Origin: Candidatus Kapaibacterium sp.
GTDB taxonomy: Bacteria > Bacteroidota > Ignavibacteria > Kapaibacteriales > UBA2268
DNA: 64,000 nucleotides
Reading direction: 5' to 3'
Assembly (NCBI GenBank): GCA_023957315.1
Contig: JAMLHE010000007.1
Location: 115,286-179,285, forward strand
A program made the position numbers and the translations under genes. Each line of letters opens with the position of its first letter. The stretch's first letter is position 1. The notes under the pieces are model-generated. The model worked only from the letters and a program-made list of their open reading frames with translations. It made no database searches and was not told the DNA's origin. Positions 57,101-63,988 of this stretch are shown here, piece after piece.

Positions 57101-57638
57101 AGACGAGCGTACTTTGATTTGTTCAATCATCCCAAAAAATGTGTTTATTGGAAATTCACTCATACATGTGATTAATATTAATAACCAAGTTGACGGAAAT
57201 AATATTGTTACTAATCAAACTAATATCAATGACATAATTAATATTATGGCAATATTAAACTCATTGACGTTAAATTATTATGTGAGAAATAAAATTTCAG
57301 CAAATCTAAATATGCACTTTATTTATGAAATGCCAATTGCAGAAGCCGGTGAGAGTGTTAATAAACGTTTGTCCGAACTTGCCTTCAAGCTATTATATTT
57401 GTCAAGCGGAAAAATGGAATTTGAAGAACTGAGAGAGGAACTTGGCATATTGATTCACGAAAGTGATGCCCCAACATTACTTCGAGCAGAAATCGAAGTG
57501 CTAATTGCTCGCGATTTATACGGATTGACCAAAGATGAGTGGAAGCACATCACTTCAACTTTCACATATGGTGATGGCAGTGAAACAAAAGCCGAAATGG
57601 ACGATTTCATCAAAGCTTCTTTTGATATTTGGGTTTAA
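54195..57638 (+). CDS. Type IIG restriction-modification enzyme (fused endonuclease-N6-adenine methyltransferase)
   Basis: This 1147-residue single-chain protein has an N-terminal PD-(D/E)xK-like nuclease with D79 and E94-L-K96 (RFIDFILHD, then ICIELKP). A helical connector leads to an adenine methyltransferase: EGIYYTPASITVYM, motif I DSTSGSGSFLIKVL (about 409-422) and motif IV N634-P-P-W637 (GIISNPPWEAIKP). A target-recognition/specificity domain fills the C-terminal third (about 800-1147). It should cut and methylate at one asymmetric site. No separate S, M or R gene lies nearby, so it is a stand-alone Eco57I/MmeI-like system. It is A+T-rich (about 28% G+C in one counted line) beside G+C-rich guaA. 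Confidence 0.9.
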   Translation: MTKQEILKSISDFFKQEIIPYDTVSSVQFDFEPINDYIASLRSKVKSETATGQLFYEFMKNIFEGEVKPEVNIEGRFIDFILHDRGTGNPICIELKPLFSYKDSKNALTRFDFNYRKHENQIKNYLSKRNVEYVILTNVEHVYIFNRNALIKFEPFSSTTFVDLIDDYINTGNMWDVLRRREDDEYTHDLDTAFFNDLKKWYSEFSYVKMLGNANFSHEEVVVLFLNKFIFIKTLEDYGLIPYRFIQDEFEKMVDRWGVKGNQQVFSNFFNVIEKFFQDFYNTELFDHYFWDYVDKNKSNLTTFRKVFELILGLDRWSSTFGKGLVHYNYRKINEDIFGKAYETWIAENRKDEGIYYTPASITVYMADMIVDSLFEQPVNELIAELKKSNLDENLVHSLTDKITSIKIIDSTSGSGSFLIKVLRRIYTHYERLKDSTEWASQFDSKKLASTPINVRIVDQFRQDMDFITGNELFLISKIIIRHIFGADKDERAIDTAKTNMWKEAVKLNPQIYNFRYLPEEKEHILPNLGMNFIKGDSLSDIDFDLQIQIISENFKDEIIELHLIRNSYLYDVFNPALLENVNSIKDIIRNKLKEESDFADALFFPLEYFFCFFDKHGNPLPKSQRGFDGIISNPPWEAIKPVKKEFAKQGKFEMDVLKFNKWFDLKINTDAEFKVKWNSYTDNYKKYTQYLYSKYSHQSSGDPNFYKFFMERDFQIIKDDALYCLLVPSGFQIDEGANMLRKLLIEDNKLMELSSFENKGYQELGKRNKTKLFPEVHPQFKYSVVYARKTKLESSNYKFKAKFYLHNPNDLYNDDFIYYDIEKIKQFSPTNISIMEFKSDKDYEICSKILSDHKKMLDTNIKLRSEFHMTNDSNLFNSLDDLKIAKGRKFLRLYEGKMIHQYNANYSIPRYFIDEEAACDILLRKVLHRIKSENKLSAQEIDTLDYGENFKLDYQTYRLAYRAIGRSTDERTLICSIIPKNVFIGNSLIHVININNQVDGNNIVTNQTNINDIINIMAILNSLTLNYYVRNKISANLNMHFIYEMPIAEAGESVNKRLSELAFKLLYLSSGKMEFEELREELGILIHESDAPTLLRAEIEVLIARDLYGLTKDEWKHITSTFTYGDGSETKAEMDDFIKASFDIWV

Positions 57639-57641
57639 ATG

Positions 57642-57680
57642 AAAAAAAAAAGCTATCCGACTCTTTCAAATCGGATAGCT
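57642..57680 (-). terminator. Rho-independent terminator of the cytochrome-rhodanese operon
   Basis: AGCTATCCGA (57651-57660) and TCGGATAGCT (57671-57680) form a perfect 10-bp stem; the A-run at 57642-57650 gives a U-run on the minus strand, so it ends transcription of the rhodanese gene. Confidence 0.9.
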
Positions 57681-57701
57681 TGTAGAGAATTGTGAAGATT
57701 C

Positions 57702-58688
57702 TTATTTTTCGTAATCTAAACCAATGATTTCTGAATCTTTCCAGATGCTGAGTTTCTTTTCAACCATTTTGTCGTAAATCATGGAATTAGCACCAAAGAG
57801 CAATGATTTTGCATCGTAGCCCAGAAGTCTGAGGAATGCAGCAAGCATCGAGCTTTGTGTTCCTGTGTGGCAATAGATGATGACTGGTTTGTCTGTTGGC
57901 AATGTTGTCAAGTCCTCTGAATATTTCAAGCTTTGTTTTGGAGTGTATTGGATTGCTCCGGGTATATGTCCCGGGTCGAGATATTGTGCTTCAGTCCAAT
58001 AGTTTGCTATGAAATATTTGTTCAAATCTTGGAAAGTGGCTTGAGCAGTGATGCCGGCGGGACCGAAACCTTCTGCGAGCAATGCTTCAACGCGTGCTTC
58101 TAAGATTTCTTTGCCGGTTTTTTTGCCTGTATTAAGTACGGGCAATTTGCCTTTTGCAGGTTTTGCAGGGCTTGGTGTATTCACGAATTGTGTTGCATAT
58201 GAATTACCAATCGCACCTTTCCATTTTCCTGCGAAGTCATTGTGCCATGAGCTCATACCGAATTTCAGGTCGAATACTTTGTCATAACCCAAAAATCTCA
58301 TCAATGAAGTTGCAAAGCCTGCTGATTGTCCTGTATAGCATACTAAAGCGACTTTGTCATATTTAGTCATGTCAATTGTTTTGATATGAGTAAGTACGTC
58401 TGCCAATGCTACGTTAACAGCATTTTTGATGTGACCTAAGTCGTAATCTACTTTTGCACGGATGTCAATGATATAAGCTTTACCTGTTTGGTTTAGCGTA
58501 TGCAAATCACTTGCAGTGATTAATGCAGGTAGATATGTGTTCACATAGTCGCCGTTTGCTTCGATATACTTAATCATCAATTCGCCTTCGTTTATCGTTG
58601 GCGTTGTTGTTGTGTCATCATCGGAACATGAAACGACGAATACGATTGCTAATAAAATAGCAAAGAATTTTGAAAATCTGTTCAACAT
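57702..58688 (-). CDS. Tandem-rhodanese lipoprotein
   Basis: This 328-residue protein has a lipoprotein signal ending at C21 (VFVVSC) and a Thr-rich linker. Two rhodanese domains follow: domain 1 with active-site C117 (VCYTGQSAG), domain 2 with C273 (YCHTGTQSS). Both catalytic Cys are intact. Rhodaneses transfer sulfane sulfur (for example thiosulfate to a thiol acceptor). The gene is 45 bp after the multihaem cytochrome gene with AAGGAG before its ATG, and both are membrane-anchored exported proteins, so they may act together in periplasmic sulfur chemistry (inferred). Confidence 0.9.
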   Translation of the reverse strand: MLNRFSKFFAILLAIVFVVSCSDDDTTTTPTINEGELMIKYIEANGDYVNTYLPALITASDLHTLNQTGKAYIIDIRAKVDYDLGHIKNAVNVALADVLTHIKTIDMTKYDKVALVCYTGQSAGFATSLMRFLGYDKVFDLKFGMSSWHNDFAGKWKGAIGNSYATQFVNTPSPAKPAKGKLPVLNTGKKTGKEILEARVEALLAEGFGPAGITAQATFQDLNKYFIANYWTEAQYLDPGHIPGAIQYTPKQSLKYSEDLTTLPTDKPVIIYCHTGTQSSMLAAFLRLLGYDAKSLLFGANSMIYDKMVEKKLSIWKDSEIIGLDYEK

Positions 58689-58733
58689 GGTTTTTACTCC
58701 TTGTAATTTAAAAAAAAAGATAATTATATACTA

Positions 58734-60086
58734 TTACTGAACTTCCCAACTTGCGGGCAATTTGCCGTCAACAGTTATGGGTTTAGTTGCTTTAATTTCC
58801 CATTCTAACAAATCCTCTTCGAAGAGGTATAATTTCTTATTGCGGAATTTGCCATCTTCTTTTATAATGTGACAATTATCGCCACAACTTTTGCCTGCAG
58901 CAACTTGAGTGACTTCAGTCCAACGCAATATGTTGTGAGGAGTTGTGTAATTGTATGTCGGGAACACATCAAAGTTGGAGTAGTTTGGTGTGCCGAATTT
59001 CTCGAATGTATCAGGTGCTCCCGGCGTTCTTCTAACAAGTGCAAATTTGTATGGTTTAGTATCGGGTATAGGGTTCATAGCAATTTTGAAGTCTTGGTAT
59101 GATGTGATTCTGACGCCCTCGCCTCCAACGTGACAACTGCCGCAACTATTATATTTTTGCGAATGGCAGCTTTGACAATTAAATGTATCCCAATGCAAGG
59201 TATGGTACATATTTTTTTTCTCGATACCTGTGTGGCAATCTGTACATGCGGGTAGTTTTGAGTATGCATAGCGATGTTCTACAATTGTACCGTCGCCATG
59301 AATTTCTTCTTGGCTATGGCAACTTGTGCAAGTCATTCCTTTTGTTTGATGAACATCTGGTTTTGTGCCCGGTGCTACACCCAAAAATGCGTGACCGCCA
59401 CGAGTTTTGTGGCAAGCAATACATGTGTTGAGCATGTCGGGTTCTTTGCTGAAATTGTGTCCGTCCAATAGTCCACCACCTGATGCATGAGGACGATTGA
59501 CGTGGCAATCACCGCAACTTGCATGGCAAGTAGCACAATTCTTTCCGTAGCCTTGTTGCATTTCGAAGGATAATTTGGAGAATTCATGCGCACCGCTCAA
59601 TCCGGAACGCATGGTAACTTTTCGTTTTTGCCCCCATCCTTGTTGGTGCAAGCTGTTAGTATGCCCTGCAACGATGTCTGAATGGCATGAAGCACATTTT
59701 TCCTGCGCATGTTGTGATGGTTTGGCAATGAAGTTACCACCGTGTGCCACGACTTTGTCGTCAGTTTTGTCAACACCGTTGTGGCAATCAGTACAAGCAA
59801 TCTTGTAATGTTCTGATTTTTTGTATTCTTCAAATCCCGAACCACCAAGATATACAGCGTCATATACTTCAATGTGAGGGACATCGCCACCGCATCCACC
59901 ACCACCCGGGTCAACATATGGCTTTGCTACAGCCTTGAGATGAGCGTAATTAGTGTGGCATCCTTCGCAAGATGCTACACTTTGATTGTTGTTGTTGTTG
60001 TTGTCCGACGGTCCGTCGTCAGAGCAACTTGCTATAAACAGAAAGACTGTTGTTAGAGCAATAATAAAGAGATGGATTTTGTTCAT
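58734..60086 (-). CDS. Multihaem cytochrome c lipoprotein (11 haem-binding motifs)
   Basis: This 450-residue protein has a lipoprotein signal ending at C21 (FIASC) and an Asn-rich linker encoded by a GTT/TTG-repeat-like tract. I count ten CXXCH motifs (CEGCH, CTDCH, CASCH, CATCH, CGDCH, CIACH, CTSCH, CTDCH, CQSCH, CGSCH) and one C-X3-CH (CGDNCH) near the C-terminus. Haems are distributed along the chain with a closely spaced pair (CATCHASCGDCH) as in OTR/NrfA-like families. A periplasmic electron carrier or reductase is expected; substrate not decidable. It is the first gene of an operon with the tandem rhodanese. Confidence 0.9.
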   Translation of the reverse strand: MNKIHLFIIALTTVFLFIASCSDDGPSDNNNNNNQSVASCEGCHTNYAHLKAVAKPYVDPGGGGCGGDVPHIEVYDAVYLGGSGFEEYKKSEHYKIACTDCHNGVDKTDDKVVAHGGNFIAKPSQHAQEKCASCHSDIVAGHTNSLHQQGWGQKRKVTMRSGLSGAHEFSKLSFEMQQGYGKNCATCHASCGDCHVNRPHASGGGLLDGHNFSKEPDMLNTCIACHKTRGGHAFLGVAPGTKPDVHQTKGMTCTSCHSQEEIHGDGTIVEHRYAYSKLPACTDCHTGIEKKNMYHTLHWDTFNCQSCHSQKYNSCGSCHVGGEGVRITSYQDFKIAMNPIPDTKPYKFALVRRTPGAPDTFEKFGTPNYSNFDVFPTYNYTTPHNILRWTEVTQVAAGKSCGDNCHIIKEDGKFRNKKLYLFEEDLLEWEIKATKPITVDGKLPASWEVQ

Positions 60087-60389
60087 ATCCTACACCTTTT
60101 TCAAATTTATAAGAACTTTTTTACAATATTCCTTATCGTTCATGTAAAATTAACAAATAAAATTGTACTATGCAAGAAAAATAATATAAAATTCACAAAA
60201 AAGTTGAAAATAATTAAATATAAAGTGATTTAGATAACAATAAACTAAATATTAAGCACGCATAAACTATGAAAATATGTCATAATTCATATGAATTTTG
60301 ATTAAAATGACTAAAATGTCATAAATATGGCAAAAATTTCGTAATTTTGCTTTTCTATATTTTGACACTTATATATTTATAATGACTAT
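60087..60389. other. Divergent regulatory region between the cytochrome and gatE
   Basis: 303 bp, about 80% A+T. It holds a perfect ATGAC-N6-GTCAT dyad at 60307-60322 and a Bacteroidota-like -7 element TAATTTTG at 60342-60349. No reading frame or RNA gene is visible. Confidence 0.5.
60307..60322. promoter_or_regulatory. Possible CRP/FNR-family operator dyad
   Basis: ATGAC-TAAAAT-GTCAT is a perfect 5-bp inverted repeat with a 6-bp spacer, the geometry of CRP/FNR-family sites, about 85-100 bp upstream of gatE and 220 bp upstream of the cytochrome gene. A match this short may be chance. Confidence 0.3.
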
Positions 60390-60407
60390 ATGAATAACGA
60401 GGGTGAT

Positions 60408-62345
60408 ATGTACGATTTTGAATTTAAACCCTTTGATGAGATGACCCCCGAAGACTACGCTCGCGTAGGTTTCATGTCCGGGCTCGAAGTACATCAACAA
60501 TTACTGACAGACCAGAAATTGTTTTGTCGTTGTCCGGCAGGCAAATATCAAAAATCATACAATGCCGAAATCCTTCGGCATATGCGTCCTACTTTGTCGG
60601 AGCTTGGCGAGTATGACGGTACTGCATTGATGGAATTTAAAACCAAAAAGGATATTATATATCGTATCCATTATGATACAGTGTGTACCTACGAAATGGA
60701 CGACACTCCGCCGTTTCAGATTAACGAGCAAGCGCTTGATATTGCGATTGAAGTTGGTATGCTCTACGATGCATATATTGTGGACGAGCTCCACATTGCA
60801 CGTAAGCAATACTTGGACGGAAGTATCCCGACGGGCTTTCAACGTACTGCAATCACAAGTGTGGGCGGTAGGATACCATATAAAGACAGATATATCAATA
60901 TAATTCAAATGTCAATCGAAGAAGATTCGTGCCGTGAAACAAGCGACGTAGGGCATAGAAGGGTCTATTTGACTGATAGATTGGGCATGCCCTTGATTGA
61001 AACCGTCACTTACCCCGAGATGAAAACACCTCAGGAAGTGGCTGAAGTAAATCAAATTCTTCGCAGATTAGTTCGTTCAACAGGCAGAGTTCGTACAGGT
61101 GTGGGCGCCGGACGCGAAGACGTAAACGTCAGCGTAACAGGCGGTACACGTATAGAAATCAAAGGTGTTCCGAGTATTAAACGAATTCCACTTCTGACAT
61201 ATAACGAAGCTATGAGACAATGGAATTTGCTCAGAATGAGGCAGTCGCTTGCAAATAAAGGCATCACACCGGAAACATTCAAAGCAAATTTCGAAGATGT
61301 GACAAAAATCATTAAGAAAACTCACTTCAAACCTATTGCCGATGCTATTCAAAATGGTTTCAAGGTAAATTGTGTCAAACTTGACGGTTTTGCCGGTTAT
61401 CTCAAATGGCAAACCCAAACTGATACTTATTTCTCGAAAGAAATTTCGGATAGAGTTCGCGTAATTGCGTGCCTGACTACATTGCCAAACATTATCCATT
61501 CGGATAATATCAGCGAAACACTCGCATCGGCAGAATGGGTAGCACTCAAGAAATTTATGAACGTAACTGCTGATGATGCTCTGATATTAGTTTGGGGCGA
61601 TGACGCTGATGCACTAATGGGAGCAAACGAAATTATCATTCGTGCCCGCGAAGCTACAATTGGCATACCTTCTGAAACGCGTCAAGCATATCAGGACGGA
61701 ACAAACGGTTTTGAAAGGATTTTACCCGGACCCGAAAGAATGTATCCCGATACCGATTTGCCGCCGAAGCCAATTACCGATGAAAGAAAGAAACTTATTC
61801 GTGCCAGAGCGCCCGAGCAAATTTGGATTCGTACTCAAAAATATACAAAGCTCGGCGTTCCCGATGACTTGCTCGAAGAATTGGCTGTTTCAAGATTTGC
61901 ACCTTCTTTCGAGTTGCTGATTGCAGAACCTTTCAACTTGGACCCCGTTTTTGTTGCCACTGCGATTATCCAATATCCAAAAAGATTACGCAGACGTGGA
62001 TTGCCAATCGAAAAATTGACTCACGATGAGTTTGAAAAAGTATTCAAATTATATTCATCAGGAAAAATTTTAAAAGATGCTGTATTGATAGCCTTAGATA
62101 TGTTTTTGCGTAACGGCGAAATTGATGAATCAAAATTGCCGAGCCCATGCACTGATGAAGAAATCAATATTCGCGTAGGAATGGCAATGAAGCAAATCAA
62201 TCATATAACATTAATCAACCCCGAGAAAAAATACGAAATCGTGATGGGTATAATAATGGACGATTTAAGAGGCAGAGTGGAAGGAAAGATGATTAGCGAA
62301 ATGGTTTCAAGTATATTAAATTCGGAGATGAGTAATGGAAGATAA
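60408..62345 (+). CDS. gatE: Archaeal-type Glu-tRNA(Gln) amidotransferase subunit E
   Basis: This 645-residue protein starts at ATG 60408, which has GAGGGTG at the right distance; an ATG at 60390 adds six residues. GatB/E kinase-like domain: GFMSGLEVHQQLLTDQKLFCRCP and GVGAGREDVNVSVTGGTRIEIKG. The GatE-specific GAD insert spans about 375-465 (DDALILVWGDDAD, then ILPGPERMYPDTDLPP), followed by a helical GatB_Yqey-type tail. Length and insert match GatE, not GatB. It phosphorylates/transamidates Glu-tRNA(Gln), using ammonia from GatD. GatDE is regarded as an archaeal hallmark; the gatD gene overlaps by 11 bp, so the pair is intact. Confidence 0.92.
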   Translation: MYDFEFKPFDEMTPEDYARVGFMSGLEVHQQLLTDQKLFCRCPAGKYQKSYNAEILRHMRPTLSELGEYDGTALMEFKTKKDIIYRIHYDTVCTYEMDDTPPFQINEQALDIAIEVGMLYDAYIVDELHIARKQYLDGSIPTGFQRTAITSVGGRIPYKDRYINIIQMSIEEDSCRETSDVGHRRVYLTDRLGMPLIETVTYPEMKTPQEVAEVNQILRRLVRSTGRVRTGVGAGREDVNVSVTGGTRIEIKGVPSIKRIPLLTYNEAMRQWNLLRMRQSLANKGITPETFKANFEDVTKIIKKTHFKPIADAIQNGFKVNCVKLDGFAGYLKWQTQTDTYFSKEISDRVRVIACLTTLPNIIHSDNISETLASAEWVALKKFMNVTADDALILVWGDDADALMGANEIIIRAREATIGIPSETRQAYQDGTNGFERILPGPERMYPDTDLPPKPITDERKKLIRARAPEQIWIRTQKYTKLGVPDDLLEELAVSRFAPSFELLIAEPFNLDPVFVATAIIQYPKRLRRRGLPIEKLTHDEFEKVFKLYSSGKILKDAVLIALDMFLRNGEIDESKLPSPCTDEEINIRVGMAMKQINHITLINPEKKYEIVMGIIMDDLRGRVEGKMISEMVSSILNSEMSNGR

Positions 62346-63726
62346 GGAATTATTCAAAGGATACAGCAGCATTACGCTCGATGTAATGAAGAAATGGGGT
62401 GCTTTCGTTTGGAGCGACATTGATGTCGAAACCTCCGAAGGTTCAAAATATTCGGGTATAATTTTGCCACGCTCCGAAACCGCAGATAAATTGCACTTAG
62501 TTCTGAAAATGGCAACAGGTTACAATATTGGTATCAGAGCCGATAAGATTTCCTCAATTGTAATCAAAGGTCGCAAAGTTGCAAATTACAAAATTCCTGA
62601 AAAGGCGTTTCCATATGACAAAGGCAAACCACGTGTCAAGCTTTTTGGCACCGGCGGTACTATTGCAAGTCGTTTGGATTATCGTACCGGGGCTGTTATT
62701 CCGGCATTTTCACCGGGCGAACTTTACGGTTCCGTCCCTGAATTAGCTGACTATTGCAACTTAGAAACTGAAAAACTTTACGGAGTATTCTCCGAAAATA
62801 TGGGTCCCGAACAATGGATTGGCACTGCAAATGCAATCGCCAAAGAAATTGAAAAGGGCGTCAAAGGCATCGTAATCGGTCATGGCACTGACACAATGCA
62901 CCACACTGCAGCTATTTTATCATTCATGATTCAAAATTCACCTGTGCCGATTGTCATGGTTGGTTCGCAACGTTCGTCGGACAGACCCTCATCGGATGCT
63001 GCATTGAATTTGATTCATGCTGTCAAAGCAGCCGGAGAAAGCGATATTGCTGAAGTTATGGTTTGTATGTTCGGTCCTACGTCGGATTCCTACGGATTAC
63101 TGCATCGCGGAACTCGAGTTCGTAAAATGCACTCATCATATCGCTCAACTTTCCGCACGATTGGCGATATTCCCTTGGCAATGATTGACAGAAATAAAAT
63201 TTCTCCGCTCAGACAAGATTACAAGCGCCGCAGAACTGACAACAATTTCATTCTAGCTCCATATTTTGAAGAAAGAGTGGGCATGGTCTATTATTATCCC
63301 AATATGATGCCCGATATGATTGATTCGATGATTGATTCGGGATATAAAGGCATTGTGATAGCCGGAACCGGGCTTGGTCACGTCAACAAGCCGCTTTATC
63401 CTGCGCTGAAAAGAGCTAAAGATAAAGGTGTCGCAGTTTACATGACCGTTCAAACGCTTTGGGGCTATGTCCAAATGTACGTTTACGAAACCGGTCGTGA
63501 AATGATGGACCTCGGTGTTGTTCCTACTGCAAACATGCTTCCCGAAGTTGCCTACATGAAACTTTGTTGGGCTTTGGGGCAGACTTCGGATTTGGAAAAA
63601 GTAAAAGAAATTATGTTAGACCCAATCAACGGCGAAACCACTGATAGAGAGCCATCAAACGGCTATCTTGTCTATCAAGGCGGCATCCCCGAAGTTGAAG
63701 AGTTTATCTCGAAGTTTAGGAAGTAG
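62335..63726 (+). CDS. gatD: Archaeal-type Glu-tRNA(Gln) amidotransferase subunit D (asparaginase-like)
   Basis: This 463-residue protein starts at ATG 62335, 11 bp inside gatE. The N-terminal Sm-like GatD domain (about 18-85: WGAFVWSDIDVETSEG, IGIRADKISSIVIKG) distinguishes GatD from simple L-asparaginases. The asparaginase domain has VKLFGTGGTIAS (catalytic T109), H183-G-T-D-T187 (T185, D186) and SSDAALNLIHAVKA with the third catalytic Lys. It hydrolyses Gln or Asn to give ammonia channelled to GatE. It ends just before a strong terminator. Confidence 0.93.
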   Translation: MEDKELFKGYSSITLDVMKKWGAFVWSDIDVETSEGSKYSGIILPRSETADKLHLVLKMATGYNIGIRADKISSIVIKGRKVANYKIPEKAFPYDKGKPRVKLFGTGGTIASRLDYRTGAVIPAFSPGELYGSVPELADYCNLETEKLYGVFSENMGPEQWIGTANAIAKEIEKGVKGIVIGHGTDTMHHTAAILSFMIQNSPVPIVMVGSQRSSDRPSSDAALNLIHAVKAAGESDIAEVMVCMFGPTSDSYGLLHRGTRVRKMHSSYRSTFRTIGDIPLAMIDRNKISPLRQDYKRRRTDNNFILAPYFEERVGMVYYYPNMMPDMIDSMIDSGYKGIVIAGTGLGHVNKPLYPALKRAKDKGVAVYMTVQTLWGYVQMYVYETGREMMDLGVVPTANMLPEVAYMKLCWALGQTSDLEKVKEIMLDPINGETTDREPSNGYLVYQGGIPEVEEFISKFRK

Positions 63727-63741
63727 GTTTTATTAAAAGCA

Positions 63742-63783
63742 AAAAAAAATGGAGATGAAAGTTTATTCATCTCCATTTTTTTT
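63742..63783 (+). terminator. Bidirectional rho-independent terminator after gatD
   Basis: ATGGAGATGAA (63749-63759) and TTCATCTCCAT (63766-63776) form a perfect 11-bp stem with loop AGTTTA; A-run before and T-run after make it work on both strands, ending both gatD and the broken gene beyond. Confidence 0.93.
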
Positions 63784-63788
63784 ATCGT

Positions 63789-63813
63789 CCCGTCAGGTGT
63801 TACAACTGACGGG
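63789..63813. repeat. 8-bp inverted repeat (CCCGTCAG ... CTGACGGG)
   Basis: Perfect stem CCCGTCAG/CTGACGGG around the loop GTGTTACAA. It is G+C-rich in an A+T-rich setting and has no T-run, so it is not a simple terminator; it may be a dispersed extragenic repeat. Only one copy is visible here. Confidence 0.5.
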
Positions 63814-63834
63814 AGGAAAACAAAATCATAGAAA

Positions 63835-63988
63835 TCATTCTTTCACAAATATCTGCGTCCGATTACCGATACGAATATAGTACAAACCACGAGGTAGAGA
63901 TCCTACATTCATCTGATGACTCTGAGTCATCGGATGAATTAATCACATCTACAAACGTCAACTTATCTTCACCCACGAATGAATTCAT
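63835..63988 (-). pseudogene. Broken T9SS C-terminal sorting domain, gene remnant at the right edge
   Basis: In one minus-strand frame the end reads MNVGSLPRGLYYIRIGNRTQ then IFVKE and stop (63835-63912), the standard type A T9SS terminus. Going upstream this frame hits a stop at 63943-63945, while the neighbouring frame continues with MNSFVGEDKLTFVDVINSS (from about 63988, stopped just upstream by TAG). The two pieces read as one domain split by a frameshift at the palindrome (63907-63939). Either a decayed gene or an indel at a hairpin; the window ends before the upstream part. Confidence 0.55.
63907..63939. repeat. 33-bp near-perfect palindrome in the T9SS remnant
   Basis: ATTCATCTGATGACTC (63907-63922), single T, then GAGTCATCGGATGAAT (63924-63939): 15 of 16 bases pair, the exception being a G-T wobble. 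It coincides with the frame switch in the T9SS remnant. Confidence 0.8.

Noticed and set aside
59990..60010. GTT/TTG triplet repeat as a microsatellite of interest
   Set aside because: It simply encodes the Asn-rich linker after the cytochrome lipobox; copy number is small.
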